A stretch of DNA of 64,000 nucleotides from an uncultured Pseudohongiella sp. GTDB lineage: Bacteria > Pseudomonadota > Gammaproteobacteria > Pseudomonadales > Pseudohongiellaceae. Each line of letters starts with the position of its first letter. The stretch's first letter is position 1. Below are positions 20,986-30,560 of the stretch, one piece after another. Under the pieces are notes generated by a model. The model did not search any database. It was not told the origin of the DNA and saw only the letters and a list, made by a program, of their open reading frames with translations. The stretch lies in contig CACAEJ010000008.1 in NCBI GenBank assembly GCA_902531515.1, positions 1-64,000 on the forward strand, written 5' to 3'. The position numbers were made by a program, and so were the translations under genes.

Positions 20986-21786
20986 TTAATAGTCGGAATT
21001 GATCACACCGCTTATCCACTCGATATGCAAGGATAAACGCTCAAAAACAGCAATAGAGCCGTACTGTCCCTGAGTTTCTTCAGAAAACCGAGGTCCCTCG
21101 ATCTGACCCACGGAAACACCGGCAATAAGTAACCCTGCAGGTGTTTCTAAAAAGGCTGGACCGCCACTATCCCCCAAGCTCAGAGTCCCTTCGAGTGGCA
21201 AAGCTGCGCTTCCCGGAAGACGAGGGTCATCAAAAAAGGTGCGCAGTTGCTGATCTGCGTGACTAATTCTATTTTCGGCTTGGCGTTTCGTGCCATCATC
21301 GTATTGCCTGCCTGTAGTTCCGAGACCAAAATAACCCCAGCCAACCAAGGTAACCACTTCTCCTAACTCCTTCGGCTGAGTATTCACAGGAATTGGTTCT
21401 GGGTAGTTTACCTCTTGCGAAAATCGTAAGAGAGCAAGGTCGACTTCAGGGGTATTAGGGGATACGAAATCTGGATGTAAAACCACAAGATCAATGCTTC
21501 GCTCAGTGTTAGCTATCTCTACCTCAAATTCCTCCCCTCTTTGGATAACGGAACCAAGTGATGTCTCTCCAACGCAATGCGCCGCAGTGAGAGCCCAAAG
21601 ATCTGAAACTAAAGTCGCTCCACATACTTTTCTCATACCTTGTTGTTCGAGGAAAAAGACCTGAGGAAAGTCACTTGAGCGCAAAGAGTATTCGCCCGGA
21701 CCAACATCATGTCGAATTACAATACCGTGACTGCTTCTCGCAAATAAACTAAGTAAGTAAACTAGTATAACGACTCGTATTTTCAT
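20986..21786 (-). CDS. Exported trypsin-like serine protease
   Basis: Catalytic triad: LTAAHC, DLALLRF, GDSGGPAF. Confidence 0.9.
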   Translation of the reverse strand: MKIRVVILVYLLSLFARSSHGIVIRHDVGPGEYSLRSSDFPQVFFLEQQGMRKVCGATLVSDLWALTAAHCVGETSLGSVIQRGEEFEVEIANTERSIDLVVLHPDFVSPNTPEVDLALLRFSQEVNYPEPIPVNTQPKELGEVVTLVGWGYFGLGTTGRQYDDGTKRQAENRISHADQQLRTFFDDPRLPGSAALPLEGTLSLGDSGGPAFLETPAGLLIAGVSVGQIEGPRFSEETQGQYGSIAVFERLSLHIEWISGVINSDY

Positions 21787-21989
21787 GGTTCTTTGTTGAG
21801 CTTTCTACCCATTTTAGCCCGTCGTAACGGCCTCAACCTGGGTTGGTAGTTAGATTGAGCTGCAATTCTAAATATTTTAACTATACGGTGAGCGACTACA
21901 ACGAGAGTAACGACAATAAAGGCAAGAATAGTAGCTGCGAGCCATTGCTCTGCTGTCCAACCACTAACATCTATTAACCTTGAAAGCAC
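21783..21989 (-). CDS. Small single-TM membrane protein, unknown
   Basis: 68 aa, TM segment ATILAFIVVTLVVVAHRIV, basic C-terminus; ends in 4-nt overlap with the protease start. Confidence 0.5.
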   Translation of the reverse strand: MLSRLIDVSGWTAEQWLAATILAFIVVTLVVVAHRIVKIFRIAAQSNYQPRLRPLRRAKMGRKLNKEP

Positions 21990-22056
21990 AATGATTCCCT
22001 CACACTCGATTTAAGCTGTAACTTTGAAAGTTGTACCGGTTAATCTAAAAAGAAAG

Positions 22057-22677
22057 CTAGGAATTATTTGCCATGTCCGAAACAAGCTTTTCAATTTTAG
22101 ATAACCGCTCCAAAGGATCATTCATCTCCAGAAGTTCCTGCCTTACATTAATCCCAAGAGGTATCAGCTCGCTAAGGCGCCATCCTAGCTGTCTTAAATC
22201 ACTGTAGTCTATAGTGAGCTTTCTTTCGGCAACCAACGGATGATCCTCTAAATTTCGTAGCAAGTCAGATAGTGCCGTAAATTGATCGCCTGAGGGGATA
22301 ACTTCAGCTTCAGTGGACTCGATGTCGCTGAATTCGACTGAAGCGTGGAGAACGTCGTCATCTTCCTGCCAGAAATCCTGTGCGACAAATTTCACAGCAC
22401 CCTCAATCGTAATACCCAAAAGCCCGCTATCTAGTTGGTCCCAGTCAACAATGTTTGCATAGGTTCCCGTGTTATGAACCGTCTGATGCAAGTTTTTCTT
22501 GCTGGTTTCCTCCCCTGACTTTAACAAGCAAATGCCAAACCCTGTACCTGTTCTCATACAATGGCTAACTAAATCTATATAACGCCTCTCAAATATCTGG
22601 AGATCAAAACGTCCTCCGGGAAATAAAACAATATTCAGCGGGAATAAAGGAATGTCATTAGAGATTTTGTTAAGCAT
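22057..22677 (-). CDS. LON peptidase substrate-binding (N-terminal) domain protein
   Basis: IPLFPLNIVLFPGGRFDLQIFERRYIDLVSHCMRTGTGFGICLL. Confidence 0.88.
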   Translation of the reverse strand: MLNKISNDIPLFPLNIVLFPGGRFDLQIFERRYIDLVSHCMRTGTGFGICLLKSGEETSKKNLHQTVHNTGTYANIVDWDQLDSGLLGITIEGAVKFVAQDFWQEDDDVLHASVEFSDIESTEAEVIPSGDQFTALSDLLRNLEDHPLVAERKLTIDYSDLRQLGWRLSELIPLGINVRQELLEMNDPLERLSKIEKLVSDMANNS

Positions 22678-22730
22678 AAGGTTGATAATTAAATAGTAAG
22701 TAAAATTCTCGTAACGACCTAACCAAATAT

Positions 22731-24185
22731 TTAGTTTTGCGTCATTTCAATTGATTTTAGTGAGGTAAGCAACTTTTCATGGATTCCCTCAAAACCACCG
22801 TTACTCATGATGATCACATTATCCCCTGAACTACATGTCTCTGCGAGAAGAGTGACAATTTCATCCACAGAGTTAAAAACTCGACTTGGTACCCCAAGAG
22901 AAGAAGTCAAAAGCTCAAAATCCAAACCCATATCATCACTTTTATACCAAACCACTTCGTCAGCAGAGTGACATGCCTGACTTAATTTATCCTGATGAAT
23001 TCCAGACTTCATTGTGGCAGATCTAGGCTCGATGACCGCGACTAGCCGTTGGGAATTTTTGCTAGACCCCAATTTCGCCGCAAAACCATCGAGTGTTGTT
23101 TTTATAGCGGTTGGGTGATGAGCAAAATCATCGTAGACATTAACCCCGTTACCAGTCCCGCAAAATTCCATTCTCCTTTTCACTCCCTCAAACTTTTCGA
23201 GGGCTTTTGTAGCCAAGGATAAATCCACTCCAACATGATTTGCTGCCGCAACAGCGGCCATAGCATTTCTCACATTGTGCTGACCACTCTGATTCCATCT
23301 GACCAATCCCTCTGATCTGGTGATCTCTCCTGAAGCCTCCACATACTTAAACAACTGGAACTCATTACCTTGCTCCCCGTCAAGTAGCGCATTCCATAAT
23401 TTCCCCGTTTCAAGGGCAATTTTTTCACAGCTCGATTCCGGAAGATTTACTCCAAACAGCTGCCTTTTGGACCAGCAGCCCATGCCCATAACCTTTTCTA
23501 TCTCAGAATCTTCATAAGGGCTTATAATTGCTCCATTCCCGGGAATAGTGCGAACCAAATGATGAAACTGTTTTTCTATCTCTTCGAGATTCTTAAAAAT
23601 ATCTGCATGGTCAAACTCCAAATTATTTAAAACCGCTGTTCTAGGGGCATAATGAATAAATTTTGACCTCTTATCGAAAAAAGCACTGTCATACTCGTCT
23701 GCTTCTACTACAAAAAATTGCGAACCTCCTAAACGAGCAGACTCAGAAAAATTTTTAGTGACCCCTCCAATTAAAAATCCGGGTCTTAATCCCGCAAATT
23801 CGAGAATCCAAGCTAGTATTGCACTTGTCGTAGTCTTTCCATGTGTTCCGGCAACCCCTAACACCCACTTGTCACGAAGAACAGACTCAGCCAGCCACTG
23901 AGGTCCCGATATATAGGAGAGCCCTTTCTCAATTACATATTCTACTGCAGCATTTCCTCTAGAAAGTGCGTTTCCTATGATCACTTGGTCTGGCGTCGGC
24001 TCAAGATGTTTAGCACTATAGCCCTCCAGAATTTCAATGCCCTCCGCTTCTAATTGCGTACTCATCGGCGGATAAACATTCACATCACTTCCTGTTACCC
24101 TAAAGCCCATCTGTTTTGCCAGAACGGCTAAGCTGCCCATAAAGGTGCCGCAGATACCAAGAATATGTATATGATTTGTGTTGAT
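22731..24185 (-). CDS. mpl: UDP-N-acetylmuramate:L-alanyl-gamma-D-glutamyl-meso-diaminopimelate ligase; start codon apparently non-canonical
   Basis: Frame continues upstream of the ORF-track Met as ...HIHILGICGTFMGSLAVLAKQ; GTHGKTTTSAILAWIL; DDFAHHPTAIKTTLDG. Confidence 0.9.
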   Translation of the reverse strand: MNTNHIHILGICGTFMGSLAVLAKQMGFRVTGSDVNVYPPMSTQLEAEGIEILEGYSAKHLEPTPDQVIIGNALSRGNAAVEYVIEKGLSYISGPQWLAESVLRDKWVLGVAGTHGKTTTSAILAWILEFAGLRPGFLIGGVTKNFSESARLGGSQFFVVEADEYDSAFFDKRSKFIHYAPRTAVLNNLEFDHADIFKNLEEIEKQFHHLVRTIPGNGAIISPYEDSEIEKVMGMGCWSKRQLFGVNLPESSCEKIALETGKLWNALLDGEQGNEFQLFKYVEASGEITRSEGLVRWNQSGQHNVRNAMAAVAAANHVGVDLSLATKALEKFEGVKRRMEFCGTGNGVNVYDDFAHHPTAIKTTLDGFAAKLGSSKNSQRLVAVIEPRSATMKSGIHQDKLSQACHSADEVVWYKSDDMGLDFELLTSSLGVPSRVFNSVDEIVTLLAETCSSGDNVIIMSNGGFEGIHEKLLTSLKSIEMTQN

Positions 24186-24266
24186 AATTATCTCCAGACT
24201 CTTAAACTTCGATTGAGCATTTGACTAGGATTGCTCGAAACTTCCAGTTCGGTATTTTGAATCATT

Positions 24267-24776
24267 ATGGCATTGCATTCGACAAAATTCTGGGATTTCT
24301 CCAATCAATTATACGATAAGGACGGTGTTGCTGAGATTTGTCTCAAGTTGCAAGAAGAATTAGGGGTTGACGTAAATCTCTTCTTATTCTGTTACTGGAT
24401 TGCTCATTTCAAATATGCGCCATCGGAAATTGAGTGGGCACAGATTTTAGAATTTTCCAAAAGCTGGAAAACTAAAGTCGTCCAGCCTCTCCGAAATACT
24501 CGAAAGTCACTTAAAAAACTGCTTAAAAATCACCCGCAAAATTCAGACTTTGCCGAGCTCCTCAAGAAGCTGAAGAGCGATGAGTTATTAGCTGAAAAAA
24601 TACAACAGGAAGCTATGCAATCTTTGCTAAAAACTAGAGAAGCCGATGCGCAAGCGTTCTCGTCTAAAGATGCCATGATAAATCTCTCTTATTATTTTTC
24701 TACACTTGACATCGCACAGACAGAGGAACTGAAAAGCGGTCTCCTGAAGGTCGCTGAATCAGTCATCTACTCCTAA
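24267..24776 (+). CDS. TIGR02444/DUF2390 family protein
   Basis: FWDFSNQLYDKDGVAEICLKLQEELGVDVNLFLFCYWIA. Confidence 0.75.
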   Translation: MALHSTKFWDFSNQLYDKDGVAEICLKLQEELGVDVNLFLFCYWIAHFKYAPSEIEWAQILEFSKSWKTKVVQPLRNTRKSLKKLLKNHPQNSDFAELLKKLKSDELLAEKIQQEAMQSLLKTREADAQAFSSKDAMINLSYYFSTLDIAQTEELKSGLLKVAESVIYS

Positions 24777-24801
24777 AAATAATTAGTATGACCAATGTTC
24801 A

Positions 24802-26211
24802 CTACTCGCTTACAGCAATGTCGATCACTAAATCCCAGTTGAAACGCACAAACCTATTCATTTCACTGATCAATATTCTTTCTTGATCACTGTGAGCTCC
24901 AAAACCCAAAGCCGCATCTTCTCGATCGATTGCCGGGCCAATTCCATAACATTGAACACCTCGTGCTCGTAAGTACGCCATATCAGTAGCTCCAGTTGAC
25001 ATAGTAGGGAGCGTAATTACACCGTAGTGCTCTTGTAAATTCTGTTCGATTGCTGAAAACGCCGTCGTATTAATACTGGTCTGCCCCGCCGGTCGGGTAT
25101 TGCGCTGGCCAAGACTCACATCGATCGAATCATCACCAATAACCTCGCGGATCTGTTCCAGGTAGTTCTCGATGTTTTCGTCAGGCAACGCACGAAAATC
25201 AACCGAAGCTCTCGACTCCGATGGAATAACATTGATTCGATAACCTGCATCAAAGATAGTAGGCGAAAGAGAAGATCTAAGCATAGATGCATGTCTGGGT
25301 TCATAAGCGAGAAAATACTCGTCTGCTTCACTGGCGCGTCCAGAGTCAAGCACAGCCAGATATCGCTCACCTGCATCTGGTGGTGAAATCGACGCCAGGC
25401 GCTCAAAATACGTATAAGTTGTCTCGTTCAAGCGAATAGGAGAGCGCCAATCAGCGATTGCCGATATCGCTTTAGCGAGGCGCACCACCGAGTTGTTCTG
25501 TAAGGGCACTGAACCGTGACCTGCAATGCCTCTTGCCGCCAACTCGAGTCGATAGGGGAGCTTCTCGACTGTTTGCACACCGCCATACACAACTTCACGA
25601 TTCACACGTGCCACACTGCCACCCTCGGCCAAACAGAACTCAGCTTCGATCTTATCGAAATGTTCATTCACCATGAACTCGATTCCATATTCCGTTGCAC
25701 CTTCCTCACCCGATTCGGCCAGAAAAATAACATCTCGCGACAAGGGTACATTCTGACGCTTGAGTTCTAGCATCACCATGAGCCCAGCTGCTAGATTATC
25801 CTTATCATCTACGGCTCCGCGCCCGTAGACGTAGCCTCCATCGACTGTTGCGCTGAAGGGTGGAAACGTCCATTTTTCGGGATCGACATTTACTACATCG
25901 GTATGGGCCATAATTAAAAGCGGTTCCTGGCTTCCATCACCTTTAAGTCGAGCTACCACATTTGGGCGCTCTGGATCCACCGAAAGCATTTCTACTGAAA
26001 TACCTTCGGTCTCCAGCACGTCTCTTAAATATTCCGCAGCCGGCAGCTCTCGGCCTGGTGGATCACTAGTATCAAATCTCAATAAAGCTCGAAAATGCTC
26101 TAGAGTTTCCTCTTCAACCGCTTCCCAGTCAGGTTCATTTATTTGTGTATGCGCGTAACCGGCAATCCAGAGGAATGTCAGTAACAAAAATCGTGATCTC
26201 AGCATAACCAT
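24802..26211 (-). CDS. Exported M20/M25/M40 family metallopeptidase
   Basis: LLIMAHTDVVNVDPEKWTFPPFSA, YGRGAVDDKDNLAA, ESGEEGATEYGI. Confidence 0.92.
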   Translation of the reverse strand: MVMLRSRFLLLTFLWIAGYAHTQINEPDWEAVEEETLEHFRALLRFDTSDPPGRELPAAEYLRDVLETEGISVEMLSVDPERPNVVARLKGDGSQEPLLIMAHTDVVNVDPEKWTFPPFSATVDGGYVYGRGAVDDKDNLAAGLMVMLELKRQNVPLSRDVIFLAESGEEGATEYGIEFMVNEHFDKIEAEFCLAEGGSVARVNREVVYGGVQTVEKLPYRLELAARGIAGHGSVPLQNNSVVRLAKAISAIADWRSPIRLNETTYTYFERLASISPPDAGERYLAVLDSGRASEADEYFLAYEPRHASMLRSSLSPTIFDAGYRINVIPSESRASVDFRALPDENIENYLEQIREVIGDDSIDVSLGQRNTRPAGQTSINTTAFSAIEQNLQEHYGVITLPTMSTGATDMAYLRARGVQCYGIGPAIDREDAALGFGAHSDQERILISEMNRFVRFNWDLVIDIAVSE

Positions 26212-26261
26212 TTACCCTGATATTATAATTCGCGTAGCCAACTTAATTTTCGCTCCAATTC

Positions 26262-26843
26262 CTATTCAATTGAATTCTTATTCTGCGGTCCCTTCCACCT
26301 CTGCACAAAACCGCAATCAATACCGAATAGATCCAAAATTCTACCAACATGATGGTTCACTAAATCGTCAACGGTTTGAGGCTTTATATAATGTGCAGGC
26401 ATGGGTGGCGCAATAATAGCGCCCAACTGACTGGCTCTGTATAGCAGCTCACAGTGCCCCGTATGAAGAGGGGTTTCCCTCGGAACTAGCACCAGCCGTC
26501 TGCATTCTTTAAGCACCACGTCAGCGGCACGGACGATAAGTGAGTCCGCGTAAGAATTAGTGATTGCGGATAATGTCTTTATCGCGCATGGAGCAACAAT
26601 CATGCCGTCGGTTCCAAAAGAACCGCTGGCAATAGACGCCGAAATATCTCTGTTAGAGTGCAAGTGATCCCCAAGCGCTTGCACATCCTTAACTGACCAG
26701 TCAGTTTCCAAATTTATATTCATTTTGGCAGAATCGGACATTACCAAATGGGTCTCGACATCAGACTCTTCTTTTAATGCTTCTAGCAATCTTATGCCAT
26801 AGATCACTCCACTTGCTCCTGACATTCCAACTATCAACCGCAT
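26262..26843 (-). CDS. ubiX: Flavin prenyltransferase UbiX
   Basis: MRLIVGMSGASGVIYGIRLLEAL; VLVPRETPLHTGHCELLYRASQLGAIIAPPMPA. Confidence 0.93.
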   Translation of the reverse strand: MRLIVGMSGASGVIYGIRLLEALKEESDVETHLVMSDSAKMNINLETDWSVKDVQALGDHLHSNRDISASIASGSFGTDGMIVAPCAIKTLSAITNSYADSLIVRAADVVLKECRRLVLVPRETPLHTGHCELLYRASQLGAIIAPPMPAHYIKPQTVDDLVNHHVGRILDLFGIDCGFVQRWKGPQNKNSIE

Positions 26844-26960
26844 AATTTGCCTTCCAAAGTTTATCTAAAAGGGATTGTTACACCACTTATCCACACTAGC
26901 AAGCGCCGGCGTCTCGCAGTAACATTAAACACTTCAACTTTAAACCATTGTAAGCATGCT

Positions 26961-28223
26961 ATGAATAAAGCAAATCTGTTCTACGCTCAATCAGGCGGAG
27001 TTACCTCTGTAATCAACGCCAGCGCCTGCGGTGTAATCGAGACTGCACGTAAACACAAAGATAAAATAGGGACTGTTTATGCAGGGCGAAATGGAATAGT
27101 CGGCGCATTAAAAGAGGAATTGATAAACACAAACAAGGAAAGTGCACGATCGATTGCTGCATTAAGATCGACTCCTGCTGGCGCATTCGGTTCATGTCGA
27201 TACAAATTGAAATCTTATGCTGAACACAAACAAGAGTATGAGCGACTAATGGACGTTTTTTATGCTCACAATATTAAGTATTTTTTATACAACGGTGGCG
27301 GAGATTCTCAAGACACGGCAAACAAACTATCAAAATTGAGTATCGACAAAGGGTTTCCAATCAAATGTATCGGCATACCTAAAACAGTCGACAACGATTT
27401 ACCAAAAACGGACAACTGCCCCGGATTCGGGTCGGTAGCAAAATACGTAGCTGTCTCAATCAGGGAAGCTGGTCTAGATGTTGCCTCTATGAGCGAAAGT
27501 TCAACTAAAGTATTTGTACTTGAGGTTATGGGACGGCATGCCGGATGGATAGCAGGAGCTTCTGGTTTAGCTTCAGAGCACGAAGGAGACGCCCCTCACA
27601 TAATTTTATTCCCTGAAATCGCTTTTAATAAGAAAAATTTCTTAGCCAAAGTGAGAACAAGCGTTAAGAAATTTGGTTACTGTGCAATCGTGGTTTCCGA
27701 GGGCGCTCAATATCGAGATGGCCGATTCCTTGCCGAAACGGGTGGGAAAGATGCCTTTGGCCACTCGCAGCTTGGTGGGGTAGCACCATTCGTTGCAAAC
27801 ATGATCAAAGAATCTCTAGGTTACAAATATCACTGGGCTGTTGCTGATTACCTTCAGAGATCTGCACGGCATGTGGCGGCGGCCACAGATGTTGAGCAAG
27901 CTTACGCGGTGGGTAAAGCCGCCGTAGAGTTCGCATTGAAAGGCAAAAATGCGGTGATGCCAATCATAATTCGAGGCAAGGGCCAAAGATACACTTGGAG
28001 TATTGGTGAAGCGAAGTTATCTGACGTTGCTAACATCGAGAAGAAAATGCCTCGCAATTACATATCCAAAGACGGTTTTCATATTACCGAAAGAGCAAAG
28101 AAGTATTTCTCTCCGTTGATCAAAGGAGAGGACTATCCTCCATACAAAAACGGTTTACCTCGATATGCGAGGTTAAAAAATATTCTGACAAAGAAAAAAT
28201 TAGAGCCTTGGAAACAAACTTGA
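26961..28223 (+). CDS. 6-phosphofructokinase, probably pyrophosphate-dependent; start likely 26961
   Basis: YAQSGGVTSVINASACGVIE; PKTVDNDLPKTDNCPGFGSVAKY (Lys after Pro typical of PPi-type); EVMGRHAGWIAGASGLA. Confidence 0.88.
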   Translation: MNKANLFYAQSGGVTSVINASACGVIETARKHKDKIGTVYAGRNGIVGALKEELINTNKESARSIAALRSTPAGAFGSCRYKLKSYAEHKQEYERLMDVFYAHNIKYFLYNGGGDSQDTANKLSKLSIDKGFPIKCIGIPKTVDNDLPKTDNCPGFGSVAKYVAVSIREAGLDVASMSESSTKVFVLEVMGRHAGWIAGASGLASEHEGDAPHIILFPEIAFNKKNFLAKVRTSVKKFGYCAIVVSEGAQYRDGRFLAETGGKDAFGHSQLGGVAPFVANMIKESLGYKYHWAVADYLQRSARHVAAATDVEQAYAVGKAAVEFALKGKNAVMPIIIRGKGQRYTWSIGEAKLSDVANIEKKMPRNYISKDGFHITERAKKYFSPLIKGEDYPPYKNGLPRYARLKNILTKKKLEPWKQT

Positions 28224-28228
28224 AAGTC

Positions 28229-28864
28229 TTAGGGAGCTAATCTATCAATACGCCAAGATTGGTCATCTCTAAGATAACGAAACCTGTCGTGCAGACGATC
28301 CGCCCCTCCCTGCCAGAACTCAATTTCCGATGCCTGCACACGATAGCCTCCCCAGAAATCAGGAAATGGTGGCTCTTCATCTTTGTATTCCCGACTCAAT
28401 GCTTCAAATTCATCCATTAGTGCCGCACGCGACCCTATGACTGAGCTTTGTTTTGATGCAATAGCAGCAATTTGGCTTCCCTTAGGGCGCGAAACAAAAT
28501 AATCGCGAGACTCCTTAGTCGAGAGTTTCTGTGCCTCTCCACAGATTTTAATCTGGCGATCAATCTGATTCCACGGAAAAAGAAGGCTAACTTTTGGATT
28601 ACCGATTAGTTCCTTCGCTTTACGACTTTCATAATTGGTGTAAAAGACAAAACCTCTCTCATCAAAATTTTTGAGTAAGACAATGCGCTGACTCGGCTGA
28701 CCATTCGATGCTACGGTGGAAAGCGTCATTGCGGTGGGATCACTAATTCCCAAGCCCAAAGATTGCTGCATCCAAAGCGAAAATTGTTCAATCGGATCTT
28801 CTTGGAGATCTTTCCTATGTAAACCCCCAAACAGATATTCTCTTCTGAAAGATTCAAGATCCAT
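28229..28864 (-). CDS. pdxH: Pyridoxamine 5'-phosphate oxidase
   Basis: DPTAMTLSTVASNGQPSQRIVLLKNFDERGFVFYTNYESRKAKEL; EFWQGGADRLHDRFRY. Confidence 0.95.
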   Translation of the reverse strand: MDLESFRREYLFGGLHRKDLQEDPIEQFSLWMQQSLGLGISDPTAMTLSTVASNGQPSQRIVLLKNFDERGFVFYTNYESRKAKELIGNPKVSLLFPWNQIDRQIKICGEAQKLSTKESRDYFVSRPKGSQIAAIASKQSSVIGSRAALMDEFEALSREYKDEEPPFPDFWGGYRVQASEIEFWQGGADRLHDRFRYLRDDQSWRIDRLAP

Positions 28865-28964
28865 AAATTATTTTCGTTTGCCTCGAATAAAAAATCTTCT
28901 GAAAAACGCGCACACTGGAAGCTATTTAAGACTCAGAAAACTTCGCCTTCCCGTTCAATACAGA

Positions 28965-29594
28965 TTAACGTAGCAAGTCACCATAATTCCAAAATTGCTT
29001 GCGAGAGGTTCCAGTCGTGTAATAGAAAGTTCCCTCACCATGCTTATCGCTTGCGAAGAAACCTCCTTCATATCTCTGGCCATCTGGCCAGCGATAAATA
29101 CCCTTCCCTTGGAAATGATCTTCCACAAAATCGCCAGTGTAATTCTCAAAATTATCTTTTAGCCAGAATTCAGTGTGCTCATTTTCTTTCCAGCTGGGGA
29201 TATTAAAAAAGTAAGACCCGGCCCCATGACGCATGTCATTTCTCCACTCGCCAATGTACAATTTCCCTTCACCATTCCAATGCGTGCCTCTCCCTTCTCT
29301 TATGCCGCGGACCCAATTCCCGGCATATATCGCGCTCTGAGTAAAGGATATTGGTATCTCAAGGCGCCCATAACCGTGAAACTCTCCGTTCCGAAAATCC
29401 CCAATGTATTCACCGCGACCCCACGGCGTTTTTAAGTGTAAAGTACCCCTGCCGGCATCGCAGTCACCGTAAACACATTCCTCCTCTGTAACATCCTTTA
29501 AGGACTGGGCCGCAAGCTCTGCAAAAAACTGTATGCTGAAAAAAAACACCGCGGTCTTGAGAAAAAGAAAATCTCTGATTGGCTTTTTACACAT
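28965..29594 (-). CDS. Exported MORN-repeat protein
   Basis: Repeats GEYIGDFRNGEFHGYGRL, YAGNWVRGIREGRGTHW, YIGEWRNDMRHGAGSYF, YTGDFVEDHFQGKGIYRWPDGQRYEGGF. Confidence 0.88.
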   Translation of the reverse strand: MCKKPIRDFLFLKTAVFFFSIQFFAELAAQSLKDVTEEECVYGDCDAGRGTLHLKTPWGRGEYIGDFRNGEFHGYGRLEIPISFTQSAIYAGNWVRGIREGRGTHWNGEGKLYIGEWRNDMRHGAGSYFFNIPSWKENEHTEFWLKDNFENYTGDFVEDHFQGKGIYRWPDGQRYEGGFFASDKHGEGTFYYTTGTSRKQFWNYGDLLR

Positions 29595-29702
29595 AAAGGA
29601 TTTAGTGAGTTATAGAGACAACAGTATAATTATAACCTAAGATCGTTGTTCATACACTCAAGTCTTCTTTTTTTAAAATTATCAATCGCTTAAGCTAGTA
29701 GA

Positions 29703-30551
29703 ATGACACAACTAAAAAATGATTTTCTCGTCCCTTTTGGCTACGGAGAGATAGTTCAAAAAAAACGAGTGAACGGCGGATGCATTAATGAATGCTGGCG
29801 AATACTTCTCGACTCTGGGAAGTCTTATTTTCTAAAGTTGAACAACTCCGCACCGACTGACTTTTTTGTCGCTGAATCAATAAGTTTAGAAGCCCTGACC
29901 GAGCAAGAGTTACTTCGAATTCCAACTGTAATGCTAGCAGGAGAGAACTTTATCTTAATGGAGGATCTTGGGGTCGGCTCTCCAAATTCAGATTACTGGA
30001 CAACTCTCGGTGAGGGACTAGTGAGTTTACATGCGTGTGAGCGTAGCAATTTTGGCTTTTTGATCGACAATTACTGTGGTTCAACACTACAACGAAACCC
30101 AACTATAAAAGAAGGTTTCGAGTTTTTTAAAGAGCATCGCTTAATGAGCCTCGTGTCAAAAGCTTTTGACGAACAGCTCCTTGAAAAGGAAGATGTAAAG
30201 CAAATCGAGTTTATAGCTTCAAATCTACCCAATTTGATTCCCGCCCAAAGTCCGGTACTAATCCATGGTGACTTGTGGTCAGGAAACGTGCATTGCGACA
30301 ACAAAGGGAACCCCTGCTTGGTGGATCCCGCCACATACTGGGGTTGGGCGGAAGCAGAGCTTGCAATGACCGAATTATTTGGGAGTTTCAATAGAGAATT
30401 TTACGAATCCTACGAATCGGCCTCTAATATCGAAAAAGATTGGAGAGAGCGTAGCCCTCTATACAACCTTTACCATTTGTTGAACCACCTAATTTTATTC
30501 GGGCCGAGCTACCTTGGACAGATTAAGTCGGTTACTGAACGTTTTACCTGA
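29703..30551 (+). CDS. Fructosamine/ketosamine-3-kinase family protein
   Basis: RVNGGCINECWRI; LIHGDLWSGNVHCDNKGNPCLVDPATYWGWAEAELAMTELFG. Confidence 0.9.
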   Translation: MTQLKNDFLVPFGYGEIVQKKRVNGGCINECWRILLDSGKSYFLKLNNSAPTDFFVAESISLEALTEQELLRIPTVMLAGENFILMEDLGVGSPNSDYWTTLGEGLVSLHACERSNFGFLIDNYCGSTLQRNPTIKEGFEFFKEHRLMSLVSKAFDEQLLEKEDVKQIEFIASNLPNLIPAQSPVLIHGDLWSGNVHCDNKGNPCLVDPATYWGWAEAELAMTELFGSFNREFYESYESASNIEKDWRERSPLYNLYHLLNHLILFGPSYLGQIKSVTERFT

Positions 30552-30560
30552 TTTACGCAA

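Noticed and set aside
24183-24192. GATAATTATC palindrome upstream of mpl as a Fur box
   Set aside because: Only a 10-bp half-like motif, and it overlaps the inferred mpl start region.
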